Below the pieces are notes generated by a model that was given only the letters and a program-made list of their open reading frames with translations, had not been told where the DNA came from and did no database searches. Of a DNA stretch of 64,000 bases, positions 11,588 to 22,864 are shown piece by piece. Positions within the stretch are counted from its first letter, which is position 1. Each line of letters starts with the position of its first letter. Both the position numbers and the translations under genes were made by a program. Origin of the DNA: Halisarca cf. caerulea (lineage: Eukaryota > Porifera > Demospongiae > Chondrillida > Halisarcidae); assembly GCA_963170055.1 (NCBI GenBank), contig CAUJGJ010000397.1, positions 11,989,301 through 12,053,300 on the forward strand. Direction: 5' to 3'.

Positions 11588-12368
11588 CCCTTTTTCGTGC
11601 GTGTTATGTTTTTTCACATGATCCTTATGTTGCACGGGACAATATTTTGTCTGCGAACTTTAGAGTTGGAAAACTGCTTTGATTTCGGACATTAACGACG
11701 GAAACTCTGTTATTTTGGGCTGAAAGCTACAGCATAACACCTTTCGGCTGATTTTCAAGGATATTTTGCTTGTTTTGCCGGTTAACAAAGAACAAAGACG
11801 GAAAAGAAGAACAAACTTTACGTGAATGAATTTGTGTATAATCTTTGCTATACCATTTATTACCTCTTCTTCTTTGTTTATTGATCCAAATATCTGTTTG
11901 AAACCTTTCTTACGTTCCCGAAGACATTTTCTAAACGTTACCAACTTCCACTTCGTATTCAAGGATTACATGCAAAAACGACTTGAATTCAAGCACTCCA
12001 AACCATCCACAAAACAACACTCCCATTCTACAAAACTGAATCTATGAGAATTATCCCTGATCTTGCAGGGAAACTAAAGCAAAATCAGCTTTCTTCTGTG
12101 CAATCCATGAAGCCATTTCCACATTTTTGGCTAATTATAGTGTTCATGATGCGCATAATTAGTATATTCACGAATATTTTTGTATACGCTAACACTTCTA
12201 TGGCTCATATCTCACATTATACATATGCTATAGCTATGAAACTGTACAAATGGATGTAGTACGAGAAGCTCTATTGAATGACGTTTTCCGTTTTGAAATT
12301 GGCCGAGGTTACGCAATCGTGCAAGAATATCAGTAGAGTTAAAATATTGTTCCGTGCAAGATAAAGGG
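11588..12368. mobile_element. piggyBac-like MITE, 781 bp, TTAA flanks
   Basis: TTAA at 11584-11587 and at 12369-12372 flanks inverted ends CCCTTTTTCGTGC (left) and CCCTTTATCTTGC (right, reversed). Further in, a second inverted pair is shared: TTGCACGGGACAATATTTT at about 11630 and TTGCACGGAACAATATTTT reversed at about 12335-12358. TTAA duplication and CCCT ends are the signature of piggyBac elements. No transposase frame is present. Confidence 0.75.
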
Positions 12369-12372
12369 TTAA

Positions 12373-13071
12373 ATTATTATACATGAAAATAATTGAGTAT
12401 AATGGCAACAAGCAGCCAACGGCTGTGTGTACATGATAGTGAGGATATGAAGGGAAAGATATGCAGCTGTTTTTTTTTATTATACATATCTGTATATATT
12501 ATTGGAGTAATTTTTCTTTGTCATTTTTTTCATATTTTTATTAATATATAGTTCAGATATTTTCCCACTTCAAACCTCCTTTCCGAGACAATATATCATA
12601 AGAACAATGTACAATAAACAGAAAGCAAAGTCATACTGTATAAAGTGATACATAGTATATAATATTGCAATAAGGCAAAATGCTGCCATGCGTATAATAT
12701 TGTACATATATATTGATGTCATACAGTACATGTCAAATGAACGTATGTCAGTGTGGACGTCAGTACATGAACATGTTAAACACAATTCATTGTTTACAAC
12801 TCTACATGCATGTACATGTTATAAGGTTAAATAAAGAACATAAATGTTTCAATGTTGACGACCGATGTATATATATATAAATGTATATAGTTGTATCACA
12901 CAAAATTTAAAAGGTATATTTCCATAATATTATACATTTTAATAATAAAACAACTAATACAAACAACTCGGAGGAGGTCTGAATTTGTTTGCTGAGGATT
13001 TTTCTGCTGTCTTTGTTTATAAAATGTGATCTCATTTTTTTAAATCTTATCCCTTCCAATCCAACCATTCT
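12373..13071. other. AT-rich stretch, no gene seen
   Basis: Very AT-rich, with runs of T and short TA tracts. No open frame with family motifs and no clear terminal repeats. Confidence 0.5.
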
Positions 13072-13980
13072 TAAGGTGGCAGGTCAGCTGCCATTTGCCC
13101 AATGAGATATGAATCTAGTTATAATTCATGAATACAATTATGTGGGTTCAACCACGTGACATCATTCTGACAGTCATTAGTTTTTGAGCGGTAAATTAGA
13201 CAGAATGGATGTATCTAAGCGAACGCTCAATATTCACATTATGCAAGAGTGCATCAATCTAGGAGTAGAAAGAAATCAATACAAAAGGCAGTCATGGCTA
13301 GACAAGCAAAAGCATTGAGAGAAATTACTAACACTGCAGGTAAATATAGCAATGAATGATTCACTGAGCACTGATAACTCAGTGATATTATTAATAATAG
13401 TAATACCACTACTTTTTATACACCCATTGTGTAGCAGTTGTCAGAAGTGAAACTGTGCATGACAGCATTCCTGGATCAAGAATCGTAAATGTTGAACAAA
13501 TGGATCAAAGTATTCAGCAAGTCACAGAGCATGCTGCCAAGTGTGGGGGGCAGTGTGCAATTTCTAAAGAGTTCCGTTCTGGTTTGACCACCAAATTTAC
13601 CATTACATGCAACAAATGCCACACAGTATTCACAATGGAGACAAGCAGCAAAGTTACAACTCCAAATGGGGAAAGGTGGATGGTAAATTTGATGGCAGTG
13701 CTGGGGGCAATGTCATCTGGTGGTGGGTCTGCTCAACTCATGAACATTCTCAGTACGATGGCTATCCCTAGCATGTGCAAGGCGACATTAATCTCTACAG
13801 AGAGGCAGCTAGGGGACATCATGAAGGATGAATTGACCAAAAGGATGCTAGAAGCTGGGAAGCAGGAGCGTGAAATGGCCATTGCCAGGAATGACTTCCA
13901 TCAAGGTGTACCAGCTATAACTGTTATTGCTGATGGTGGATGGTCGAAGAGGTGCCATAAGCATTCGCATTCTCCTATGG
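13072..13980 (+). pseudogene. Kolobok-like (Mutator-domain) transposase fragment
   Basis: The frame 13455-13980 encodes RIVNVEQMDQSI, CGGQC, CNKCHTVF, MSSGGGSAQL and VIADGGWSKRCHKHSHSP. These align block by block with the intact protein at 28875-31708 (CGGKC, CSKCHKIF, MSTGGGLAQL, VVVDGGWSKRSHKHS). A short upstream exon (about 13205-13340, ending at a GTAAAT donor) and an acceptor at about 13437 are plausible. The coding sequence is cut off within the catalytic region by a (CA)n tract at 13981, so the rest of the core and the nuclease part are missing. A TTAAGGTGGCAGG word at about 13071 could be the left terminus, but no matching right end was found. Confidence 0.7.
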
Positions 13981-13984
13981 CACA

Positions 13985-14024
<40 letters not shown>
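13981..14024 (+). repeat. (CA)n microsatellite
   Basis: (CA)n interrupting the Kolobok-like fragment. Confidence 0.95.
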
Positions 14025-15352
14025 CATTCAGGTACACACACAACTTGCATGCAGATCTACAGCTCAGATAGTGCACACCAATAACGTAAAACTCAAAGCA
14101 AATCACTAACTTGAATCTTTCCAGAATTAAATGAGCTGCTAAAACCCAACTGACCTACTGTCTAGAATCAAAGCATGAAGAATGATCCAATTACGTTTTA
14201 TAAAACAAATACTATCATAGTGTACATAATTGTGGCACAAAGTATGAGCTCTTTCTCGTGCTAACCTGGCAGTAGAGAATAAAAGAGTCAATAAAAGTGA
14301 AGTTTGTGCTTAGAAGCACAGTTGAAGGGAAAATGTCTTGAAAACCCATCACTGAGATTCGGAGACAAAGCAGTTGCTAAGGGACCCGTGCAACGCGCTA
14401 TGAAAGCAGCAAAGTGAACTCTACAGCTAAGTGGTGGAATTGAGAATGACAAAGTACAAACTACATCCATGCTTTCTAGGCTATCTACAGATATGCAAAC
14501 TGCAGACGGCCTTAATCAAATCATAGATTTGGAAAGCGACCATTCTGGACTTATTGGCCCATCGTCAGTGCAGCGTACGCATTCTATAATCTCTGAAAAT
14601 CTTCGAAACGAATATTACTTACAAAGATACATTGCCGCAATTTGAAATAAGACAATATATGTACGATAATAAAGAAAACTTACTGGTATAAAAGGTAGTC
14701 AGTAAGCGAGTTTGCTCCTGTTCACTTCAGCCAAGAGTTTTCTCCTGATACGGATAGTTGTAACCTCAGAGCCACAGAATAAAGAGTTGTGTAGCAGCAG
14801 TCAACCGAAACCCACAATTGACGAATGAGGCGACCAGTAACAACTCTCGACTCAGATACACCAGTATCTATAGACACACCGTCCATCTTAAAAGTCCACC
14901 TTTGATGTCTAACCACAAGAAGTGTACACGTACCACACACACCCCAAATTTCGATCTACCATCGCAGGTAGGCTCAAAATGGTTAAAAGAGGTTATTTCA
15001 AATCTGATCCACAAAATCCTGTTTCACCGAATAGCAGAAATGGTTATAATACTCGAATTTTATACAGATTGCTGAAAAATTCAAAGAAAATGCCCTAACC
15101 AGCCCTGGAACGTAATACTTCATACTACGAATGGGCGTGGCTTTCTTTCTTTCTCGAAGAACATCTGGTACTAATTTTATTGGCCAGGATGTTGTCATGG
15201 TTTTAGAACGACGCCAACATGGAAGAACTGGTGAACAGACTGTCTCTTTGTTACAACTTTTATTCTGCCTTATCCTTTCATGTTTTTAGCCCCTATATTG
15301 TCTACATTTGTACTTCCGGTGTGTAATGCTCATCCGATATATATATATATAT
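14025..15352. other. No gene recognised
   Basis: Several frames of 60-100 codons are present, but none shows domain motifs or convincing splice structure. A short TA tract precedes the MITE at 15353. Confidence 0.5.
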
Positions 15353-16099
15353 TGTGGCAGTCGCGAGTAGAAATTAGGAATAAGGTACGTTGCGTAATGT
15401 TGAGAAAATGAGTTTCGAATTTCCCTCGCTTTTCTTTAGCCTCTTACTAAAGATATCTAAATGATCTGGGCCTCTATTTGAAGCCTGGAACACGTAGTTT
15501 CATACTGTTACTTGCACTAACCTCGCTAGCCATTTCCGAAATACGAACGAAGGGGTTATGATCTTGTTTGACAGCGCGCAAAGGAGCGTTTCGTCACTAA
15601 ATCTGTTAAATGACGCAAGTTTGAAACTCAAAGTGAACCCTTCCTCTTCTTCTCCTCCTACATCTATTCGAAGTCGTTAGGTATCTCTGCGAGCACTTCA
15701 AGACGAGTTGTTCGAAGAAAACCTTGTCACATTGCTCCTGGCCGATTTCTGGTAGCTTAGCCGTGTTGCAGTCAAAGTTATTGCTGTTTTTAAAATATAT
15801 TAAACCTCCCCGATGCTTTGAAAGGTATGAGAAGTATTTGTTTCACTGTCCCATTGTTCTTTACATCCTAAATAGTGCAGTTTTTGTTGGCGCCATTGGA
15901 CAGGCGGCCATTTTTTCTTTGTATTCTGGCCACGATCGCGAGCAGAAGAGGACCTTCTTGTGGACCATTTACACAAAATTTGGTGGAGTTTGGTATTCAA
16001 ACTTTCAGGACTACTATTCCACATGTCAAAGAAGGTTTTTCTGAAAAAAAGTGAATTTTCATGTCCCGTACCTAAATCCTAATTTCTACTCGTGACTGC

Positions 16100-16103
<4 letters not shown>
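15353..16103. mobile_element. MITE, 751 bp, TGTGGCAGTC inverted ends
   Basis: The left end TGTGGCAGTCGCGAGTAGAA and the reversed right end TGTGGCAGTCACGAGTAGAA continue to match for 34 of 37 bp. Both ends abut (TA)n. Terminal TGTG and TA-array insertion resemble the 6853-10303 element, but the rest of the ends differ. The open frame at 15724-16044 has no recognisable motif and I do not call it a gene. Confidence 0.8.
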
Positions 16104-16136
<33 letters not shown>

Positions 16137-16390
16137 TTTGAAGAAAAGTCTTATAATAGAGAATTTATAGAATATAGTAATAGAGAAGTATGTTTTATAC
16201 AGAGATGAGTTATAGTAATTGTTTTGAAAACAATTGCCAAATATGGCAATTGTTTTCAAAACAATCGTCCAGTTACAATAAACAGTATGTTCAATGAATG
16301 TTCAGCTGTGCACTAACCCTTCAATGTTTTGCAAGTAATTCAAGCATGTGCCCCCACAAGTGTTTAACTCAAATTACTTGTTGTTTTTAC
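16104..16390. repeat. Hairpin-ended dispersed repeat, copy 1
   Basis: Begins with (TA)n and GATTTGAAGAAAAGTC, contains a perfect 22-nt-arm hairpin (16218-16265), and ends with a degraded AAGTAATTCAAG/CTCAAATTACTT palindrome (16333-16379). It aligns over about 270 bp with 63475-63750 at roughly nine in ten bases. No coding capacity. Confidence 0.9.
16218..16265. repeat. Perfect hairpin, 22-nt arms, AATA loop
   Basis: ATTGTTTTGAAAACAATTGC plus CA pairs perfectly with TGGCAATTGTTTTCAAAACA plus AT. The identical structure is at 63575-63622. Confidence 0.97.
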
Positions 16391-16406
16391 TTTAGAATGA
16401 CAGCTT

Positions 16407-16711
16407 TATCAACCAGGTGGAGGAGATGCTGGTGGAGTAAGTAGATAATAGGCAGGTCAGCCTTCTTTGTAGAATTAATTTTAATATGAATTAAACAGCG
16501 TTTTCAGTAATGCTTTTGACTAAATATTCCCACAGGCTCCATCCACCACCCCTCAGGAGCCAAACCCCACCATCCCTCAGGAGCCACACCCCACCATCTC
16601 TAAAGAGCCTAACCCTACCACCTCTCAGGATGTCCCACCACCACCTCCTCCACCAACAGCCTCTAGCTCTCCTAAAAGGAGAGCTAAAACGAAGAATTGG
16701 GTCTGCTCAAG
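16407..16711 (+). CDS. Two exons of an unknown proline-rich protein
   Basis: A short exon (about 16407-16438, encoding LYQPGGGDAGG) lies between an acceptor GAATGACAG and a GTAAGT donor. A second exon (about 16535-16711) follows a TTCCCACAG acceptor and ends at a GTTAGT donor. Joined in frame they give a proline-rich stretch with the repeat TPQEPNPTIPQEPHPTISKEP, a run of seven prolines, and a basic end SPKRRAKTKNW. The reading frame was chosen because both junctions fit and the composition is coherent. An alternative frame is also open. Upstream exons would lie beyond the dispersed repeat at 16104-16390; none was found downstream. Function unknown. It may be a relic of a host gene or part of a transposon protein. 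Confidence 0.4.
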
Positions 16712-16737
16712 GTTAGTTTGTACTCAAATGTACCTTC

Positions 16738-16777
16738 CCTTATACACACACACACATGCACACACACACACACACAT

Positions 16778-16808
<31 letters not shown>

Positions 16809-16852
16809 CATAACACATGCACATGCACACTCTCACACACATACACACATTG
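16738..16852. repeat. (CA)n microsatellite, interrupted
   Basis: ACACAC runs with interspersed TGCACA and TACACA variants. Confidence 0.95.
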
Positions 16853-16890
16853 TCAGCCTAATCTATTTGTAGAAAGTTAATATGTATAGG

Positions 16891-16983
16891 TTATACAATG
16901 GGAACGGAAGGTTTAGCGATTTACACACCTGAGGGCGGAGCCCGAAGGTGTGAATCGCTAAACCTTCTGTTCCCAATGTATAA
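16891..16983. repeat. Long hairpin upstream of the Crypton-like gene
   Basis: The arms are 16891-16930 and 16946-16983 (about 38 bp, core GGTTTAGCGATT / AATCGCTAAACC). The loop is GAGGGCGGAGCCCGA. A second smaller hairpin follows at about 17005-17035 (GGACATCC/GGATGTCG) with a related loop word GGCGTAGCC. They lie directly before the recombinase-like gene and could be sites for it, which is inference. Confidence 0.8.
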
Positions 16984-17082
16984 CTATCTTATACCATGAT
17001 GCCGGACATCCGAAGGCGTAGCCTGAGGATGTCGTTCATTTTCCCGCCTTTTTCTATTGTTCTACTGCGCCGCAGCGGGGAG

Positions 17083-18063
17083 ATGGCTGATCCTTTCTTA
17101 TCAGAATTTGCGATTGCTTTCAGTCCAGATCAGTTTTTGGTCCACCCCTTAGCTGAAACAACTGCTTATGACCCGAACACCTCCACCCAACCATCAGCTA
17201 ATCTGACCTCCAACAACCAGGTTTTCATTGACCAGCCGTTTGCCGATCCAAATACTTCCGACCAGCTTTTTATTGATCTAACCGCCTCCATCTACCCGGA
17301 TGCCTTCAGCCAATCGTCTCCTAATCTTACAGCCTCCATCCAACCGTCTCCCGATCCGACCGCCTCCATCCAGCCATTTACTGACTGTGACACGAACGCC
17401 TCCATCCAACCATCTGCTGATCCGACTGTCTCCATCCAGCCATTTACTGACACAAACCCTTCCATTCAACCATCTGCTGATCCGACCGCCTCCATCCAGC
17501 CATTTACTGACACGAACCCGTCTATTCAATTATCTGCTGATTCGACCGCCTCCATCCAGCCATTTACTGACACGAACCCTTCCATTCAATTGTCTGCTGA
17601 TGAGAACTCCTCCATCTCGCTTTTAGCTTCAACGAACGACATCGCCCAGCTACCAACAGACCTGATCGTTTCCCCAACGTGTAAAAAGAATCTGTCTACA
17701 AGGTTTGCTCCAATTGTTTCAGATGAAGAAGTTAAGGCAATGCGGGTAAGAGCAATTCCTAAAAATACACGAAAAACTACAAACTGGGCCAATACAGTTT
17801 GGATCGATTGGGCTGAATACAGACAGAGAATTGCAAAGGAGGATGAGGAAGAATCAAGCTTTCCATCTGCTTTAATCAATCAAATGACGAAGACAGAACT
17901 AAATTACTGGCTCTCCCATTTTGTTGTTGAGGTTAGAAGAAAAGATGGTGAGTTGTATCCGCCAAACACTTTGTATCAAATTTGTTGTGGTCTACAGAGA
18001 ACAACCCGGGAAACCAATCCACACAGGGACATTATAGTCGGGCTCAGAGATCGGGGATTTTAG
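17083..18063 (+). pseudogene. Crypton-type / ZMYM-QRICH1-like recombinase, N-terminal part
   Basis: The frame is open from an ATG at 16996; I prefer the internal ATG at 17083 (MADPFLSEF). Residues to about 190 are Ser/Thr/Pro-rich with a 20-residue tandem repeat (TASIQPFTDTNPSIQPSADP). From about residue 210 the sequence reads RAIPKNTRKTTNWANTVW, then LNYWLSHFVVEVRRKDG and YPPNTLYQICCGLQR. This is the conserved N-terminal (SAM-like core-binding) region of the DUF3504 proteins ZMYM2-4, QRICH1 and KIAA1958, which derive from Crypton tyrosine recombinases. The catalytic tyrosine-recombinase half is absent: the frame stops at 18061-18063, just after a candidate insertion boundary at 18032. It is probably a truncated Crypton-like element rather than a host gene. 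Confidence 0.65.
17330..17610 (+). repeat. 60-bp coding tandem repeat
   Basis: About four copies of a 60-bp unit (core TCCATCCAGCCATTTACTGA) encode the ASIQPFTDTNPSIQPSADPT repeat in the Crypton-like protein. Confidence 0.9.
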
Positions 18064-19081
18064 GTGACAAAGTACTGGAATTTAAGGAATGTATCACCAT
18101 ACGTCACGATGCGCGGATCAGCTGAAGTGAATCGTATTTATACGTCATCAAAAGCCGCACGAAAGTCACACTGAACAGGCAAAACAAGATAATATTAAGA
18201 CCCAATCCAACTACTACTAGACTAGAGTCAACTTGAATTCAAACATTGCCAGAATCACGATTACCAATACGCTGCGGCAAGCCAACGGTTACTCTTTCGT
18301 TATTACGCTTAGAGGACAACCAGTACACGCCATGAAAAAACATGAAAGTATCAAGAACTTACTGATAAGACTCGAAGATCGATTGATCAAACCTCCCGCT
18401 AAAGACTCGGCGAAAAGAAGTGTAGACAAAAGACTAAAGTATCCGGCGGATTAGTATCCGCGAGTATCCATGGCATTAATCGTGTACGCGCTTGGTGACG
18501 ACATCTACGCATGCGCAACGTCACAGTTAAATGGTCGCTTGCAACCAAGTTTATAAAAATCGTGGGATCCGGACGTGTAGATGGCCATCATACCCTTCAA
18601 AGAAGATATTGTTGGTTTCAAAATAGTTGTGTGGACGTATATTTGGTGAGCGGAGAAGATATAACCAGGTACGCTAAAGTTGTAACCATTTTAAAGTCTA
18701 ATTTTCACATTTTTTTAGCCACAAAAGTACATTTTTTCTTATAAGTGTTTCAGGAAGGATTATATTTTTCCCGCTCACGAATAGCTTATAGAGTAAATTT
18801 TTCTCTTTCATCTCATACCAATCTTGTAGCTGTTTGTAAGCGTCTACACGTCCGGACATCCACGTTTACTGCAAAACATACCACTTTTTCCGAGCTTGTT
18901 TTAGATTTTCTGAAAAGAGATACATTTATATCTTGTACACTACCATTTCGATATATAGTCAATGAACATATAACAGATTCGAATAGCTACAAAAATGTTG
19001 TTCTAAGCTAAAAAATCCGGTATATTCATAACCGCTTCCAAGCGGCAGCCATTTTTTCTGGTTTTCCCAGCCCGACTATAA
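18032..19081. mobile_element. Candidate 1.05-kb insertion with 13-bp inverted ends and internal foldback
   Basis: TTATAGTCGGGCT near 18032 recurs as its exact reverse complement AGCCCGACTATAA near 19069-19081. Within it, two further inverted pairs are nested: TCCGGACGTGTAGA (about 18568 and reversed about 18843), and GTGAGCGG.GAA.ATATAA (about 18647 and reversed about 18765). The piece separates the truncated recombinase frame from the truncated end of the kinase gene. No open frame with motifs. Element class unknown. Confidence 0.45.
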
Positions 19082-19131
19082 CGAGCCCGTGTATGCGCAC
19101 TATAGCTACATCTGTAATTAAAGTGCTTACA

Positions 19132-19349
19132 ATGCCATAGCTGAAGACATCACTCTTCTCTGAGTACTTGCCACTGGAAACCTCAGCTGCATAGTACCCT
19201 TCTGTCTTAGCATAAATTTAGCTGTAAAAAGTGATCGACCTCCTTCGTGCTTTGGTAATTCAATGGAAAAACCAAAATCAGCAATCCGTCCTGTGCCGCT
19301 CCCATCAATCAATATGTTGTGACTATATATATATATAAATATATATGTA

Positions 19350-19398
<49 letters not shown>

Positions 19399-21200
19399 AA
19401 TATATATAATAGGCAAATAATTTGAAACATGCATGCATTCACACATGTCAGGTATTCAGATATAGGATGTACATGTGCTGTGCATATACCTTTTGATGTC
19501 TTGGTGCACCAATGGTGGGGTTGCTGTGTGTAAGTACGCCAGCCCTTTGCATGTGTCCTCCAATATTTGTATACGTTGGGACCATTCCAAAGTCTTTCGC
19601 TTCTAGAAAGAATGCAATTGCTGAGATATTCAATGACATACTAACATGCAGTGCACATAATAATATCAGTATATACCTCATGCAGTGCAGCATACAAGCT
19701 TCCACCTTGCATATACTCCAAGACAATTGTTGGAGGACTAGAGCAATATCCCATTAATGGAACTAGATTGGGATGTCGAAACCTGAATAAACCATGAAAT
19801 CACATCGCATGAAGAATGATATTAATTCAACAAACACAAAATTAATGATGATCAACTCACTTGGTCAAAGCAGATATCTCCAGCTTGTAAGGATCTAGAC
19901 CTGATCTGTCTTCAGTACTAGTAAGGGATTCATTGAGTAGGGCCTTTTGTCCTTCCTGCATGCATGAGGTTATACATGCATGTGGTAAAAAACTAATTAT
20001 TAATATACTTTTAGCATGCTCGAAATATTGCATGCATGTGTATGGATAAAATTTTACTAACTGGATTCTGAACTTTAATGGCTACAGTAGTGAACCTGAG
20101 TGTACCTTTGTATACCTTTCCAAAGCCACCTTCACCAATTAGGTTTGCAGAGCTAAATGAGTCAGTTGCCTTCCTGACTTCCTCATGAGTGAATTCCATG
20201 CAAGTCTGTGGTGCTGCATACAAACATATGTCATTGAGTTGCATTGGATGTTAATCATTAGTGCATTTTGTAAGTTTAATACGCCAATGAGAAAAATAAT
20301 GTTATATACAGTATAAAATTGTGTGCTCACACTTATCATGAACTTGTGATGACAGGGTCCTGCTGTTCACTGGCACTGATGCTTCATCTGGAATCACTAT
20401 GCATGCATGCATGGAATCATATAATGCATTATAGTTTATGTAGATTACCACCCATGCAGCATGCACGCAAACATGATTTCATATCACCGTAGAATGGGAT
20501 TTAATTGCTAGTCTATTATATATATAAGATTGAAATATTAAATGTTGAGTGCTAGCTAATTGCAAAAAGTTAACACATAATAACGCATTATAGTCAACTA
20601 TATATATAGCCTGGCCGGTATGAAGTTCTGTTAGGAAACGCAATTATTATTAAAAACGCAATCTATAGTGAACATTCCATGCAGTAAATGCAATTGTTGC
20701 AATATGCAATTAAAACCCATGCAAGGAGAAGAACTATACACAATGCCATTGGGATATATTATACCTTTCACACTTGTTGCTGCATGCTTCCGCTGATGAG
20801 ATTTTGTAGCTGATTCTAATGGTAAGCTTCTGGTGGTAAGTGATGTTGCTGATGTACATGTACCTGAACATAGTGGAGAGAACCATGCATATATAAATTG
20901 TGGAGAACACCCAATGACATGCAATAAAGTGCATGAGTTTAATGACATACCAAAATTAATCTCCACAGAGATGGGTTCTAATATAGCAATGTCGCAACCA
21001 TTGGTAACTGTACAATGGTATACACCAGGCTGTCGAGTGTACAGTATAGGTCCAGCACATCTGGTTGCTGGATCTAACGTACTGTCATGCACCACCCAGC
21101 GGTAAGCCGTGTCTGTTGTGTGCATGTTTGGTAGACAAATCAAGGGCATAACCCCAGGAGTGGACTTCTTCACATCACCTGATTGATACACTATGAAGAA

Positions 21201-21239
<39 letters not shown>

Positions 21240-22467
21240 AATGAAAAGCATGCATGATAATATATCATCATGGATGATCGATAAGCATTACCAATTACCA
21301 GAAGTGGAGACCGCTCTTCCGTGACGATCAAACACAGTCAGCTGTGGTGGCAAGGAGTCATCTGGAGATGGGCCCATTATCAGCTTTGAGCCTGAAGCGC
21401 ATGATGTTCCAGTATTATGAAGAAAATTTATACATTTGTGATAATATCACATACTCATAGTAGTGTATTATATATACTAATTTAGACTATATGATCGTCT
21501 TAATTACTACTAAAATTGCCACTGTTACTTTGTACCTGATTTGATCTTGAGTACTAGGAACCCAACTGACTCAGGCTGAAATGGATGGTTCATATCTAAA
21601 CATGACAACTGCATTCCAGATGTTTGTACAAATAGCTCGCCACGAGTCACTGTGGTCAGCTCATCAAAACAAAACCCGTCAATTGCTTCAGCATAGAAAA
21701 CCTTAACTGCAAACAAAATTCATGGTGGATATGCACATATTCTAATAGTCTAATATATATATTTACTTCATGAATGCACTCACAGGTATCTGCATTTGCT
21801 AATATTGGGAACACGCTGGTAACCAAAGGTGAGCTATTATCATCCAAAAGAGAAATTGTGGCTGACTATAGGGAAATAACAATATAAAGGAACACAATTG
21901 AATATATAAAATTTATGAATGATATATTAATTGACCATATTAATATGCTATTATAGTATATTCAATTGATACTGAGTCTCTTTGTAGGCATTTTACGTGG
22001 CCCATAAGTACATCCGATTCATATTAATAATAATAATTAACAGTTTTAACCATACATATTATTTATACAATTACCTGTTTCTTCCCAGTATTAGCATGAC
22101 ATTGTCCCTGTTTGGCAGTTTCTTTTTCACTGGACAGGCTGGAAATATCATCAACATCCTCTTTCATTGGAATTCCGAGCTTCAGCTTATCTGCAGAAAT
22201 GTGTAGAAACCTCAGGTATGCCCCCAGGGTCCATGGCATTGTCTGCCCATCCACCACAAGTGGAGAATTCTCAATCACAGCACCACTGGCACGGAGCAAG
22301 ATTCCAGGATCTGTACTTGAGCAAGAAGGCAGGCCTAATTTGGCCACACCTTTGGCTACAACTTGCTCATAGGAATCTGACTTCTTGACGATCAATTCCT
22401 TTAGCTGAGCATTTCTAGCCCTTCTATACAGGCCGGTCTGATTTCTTTCCATGGCCCAAATTGACAC
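19132..22467 (-). pseudogene. RLK/Pelle-type kinase with Ig-like exon, decayed and 3'-truncated
   Basis: About twelve short exons read in order on the minus strand. The first (22467-22075) holds a conserved unknown N-terminal segment (NQTGLYRRAR, MPWTLGAYLRF). Later exons near 21790-21866, 21536-21709 and 21297-21390 give an unassigned extracellular-like region. The exon near 20950-21190 is Ig-like (LICLPN, YRWVV, GVYHCTV). Juxtamembrane exons (about 20772-20864 and 20333-20390) precede the kinase exons: glycine loop [11 protein letters not shown] and VAIK (20065-20217), FRHPNLVPLMGYC and EYMQGGSL (19679-19785), LVHQDIK (19490-19607), NILID and ADFGFS (19132-19322). The HRD Arg is Gln. A one-base frameshift follows LFTAKF near 19205, before EGYYAAE. 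The GTAAGC donor at 19130 leads to no further exon, because the candidate insertion begins at 19081. No transmembrane segment was identified. Probably membrane signalling of the IRAK/Pelle kind in its intact relatives. Confidence 0.7.
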
Positions 22468-22553
22468 CTATATATAGTAAATACAGGAATGAATATTGTA
22501 ATCATGAACATATAACTTGAAACTCATGCATGCAAGGGACTGATGAAACATGC

Positions 22554-22589
<36 letters not shown>

Positions 22590-22864
22590 GCATTGTCAAT
22601 TAGTTGCATAATATTAATTATTGTATGTTAATATGTTGTAATGATATTAATTATTGTATGTTAATATCATGACTCAGTCTGATAAGATTCAAATGACTAA
22701 TACTACAAATTCCACACATCACTGAAATATAATATAGCAGATCGTGGCAATAATTGGCATGCAAGACTCAAGTTAGCACAGCTAGCCATGCAGCTACACT
22801 AATGCTTGTAAAAACAAAAGCTCAGAATACCTATCAATTTAATTGTAGTCAACTTGATGACAGA

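Noticed and set aside
14025..15350. Possible host exons among 60-85 codon frames
   Set aside because: No consistent splice pairs, no domain motifs.
15724..16044. 106-codon frame inside the MITE
   Set aside because: No motifs, overlapping frames on both strands, and it sits inside a non-autonomous element.
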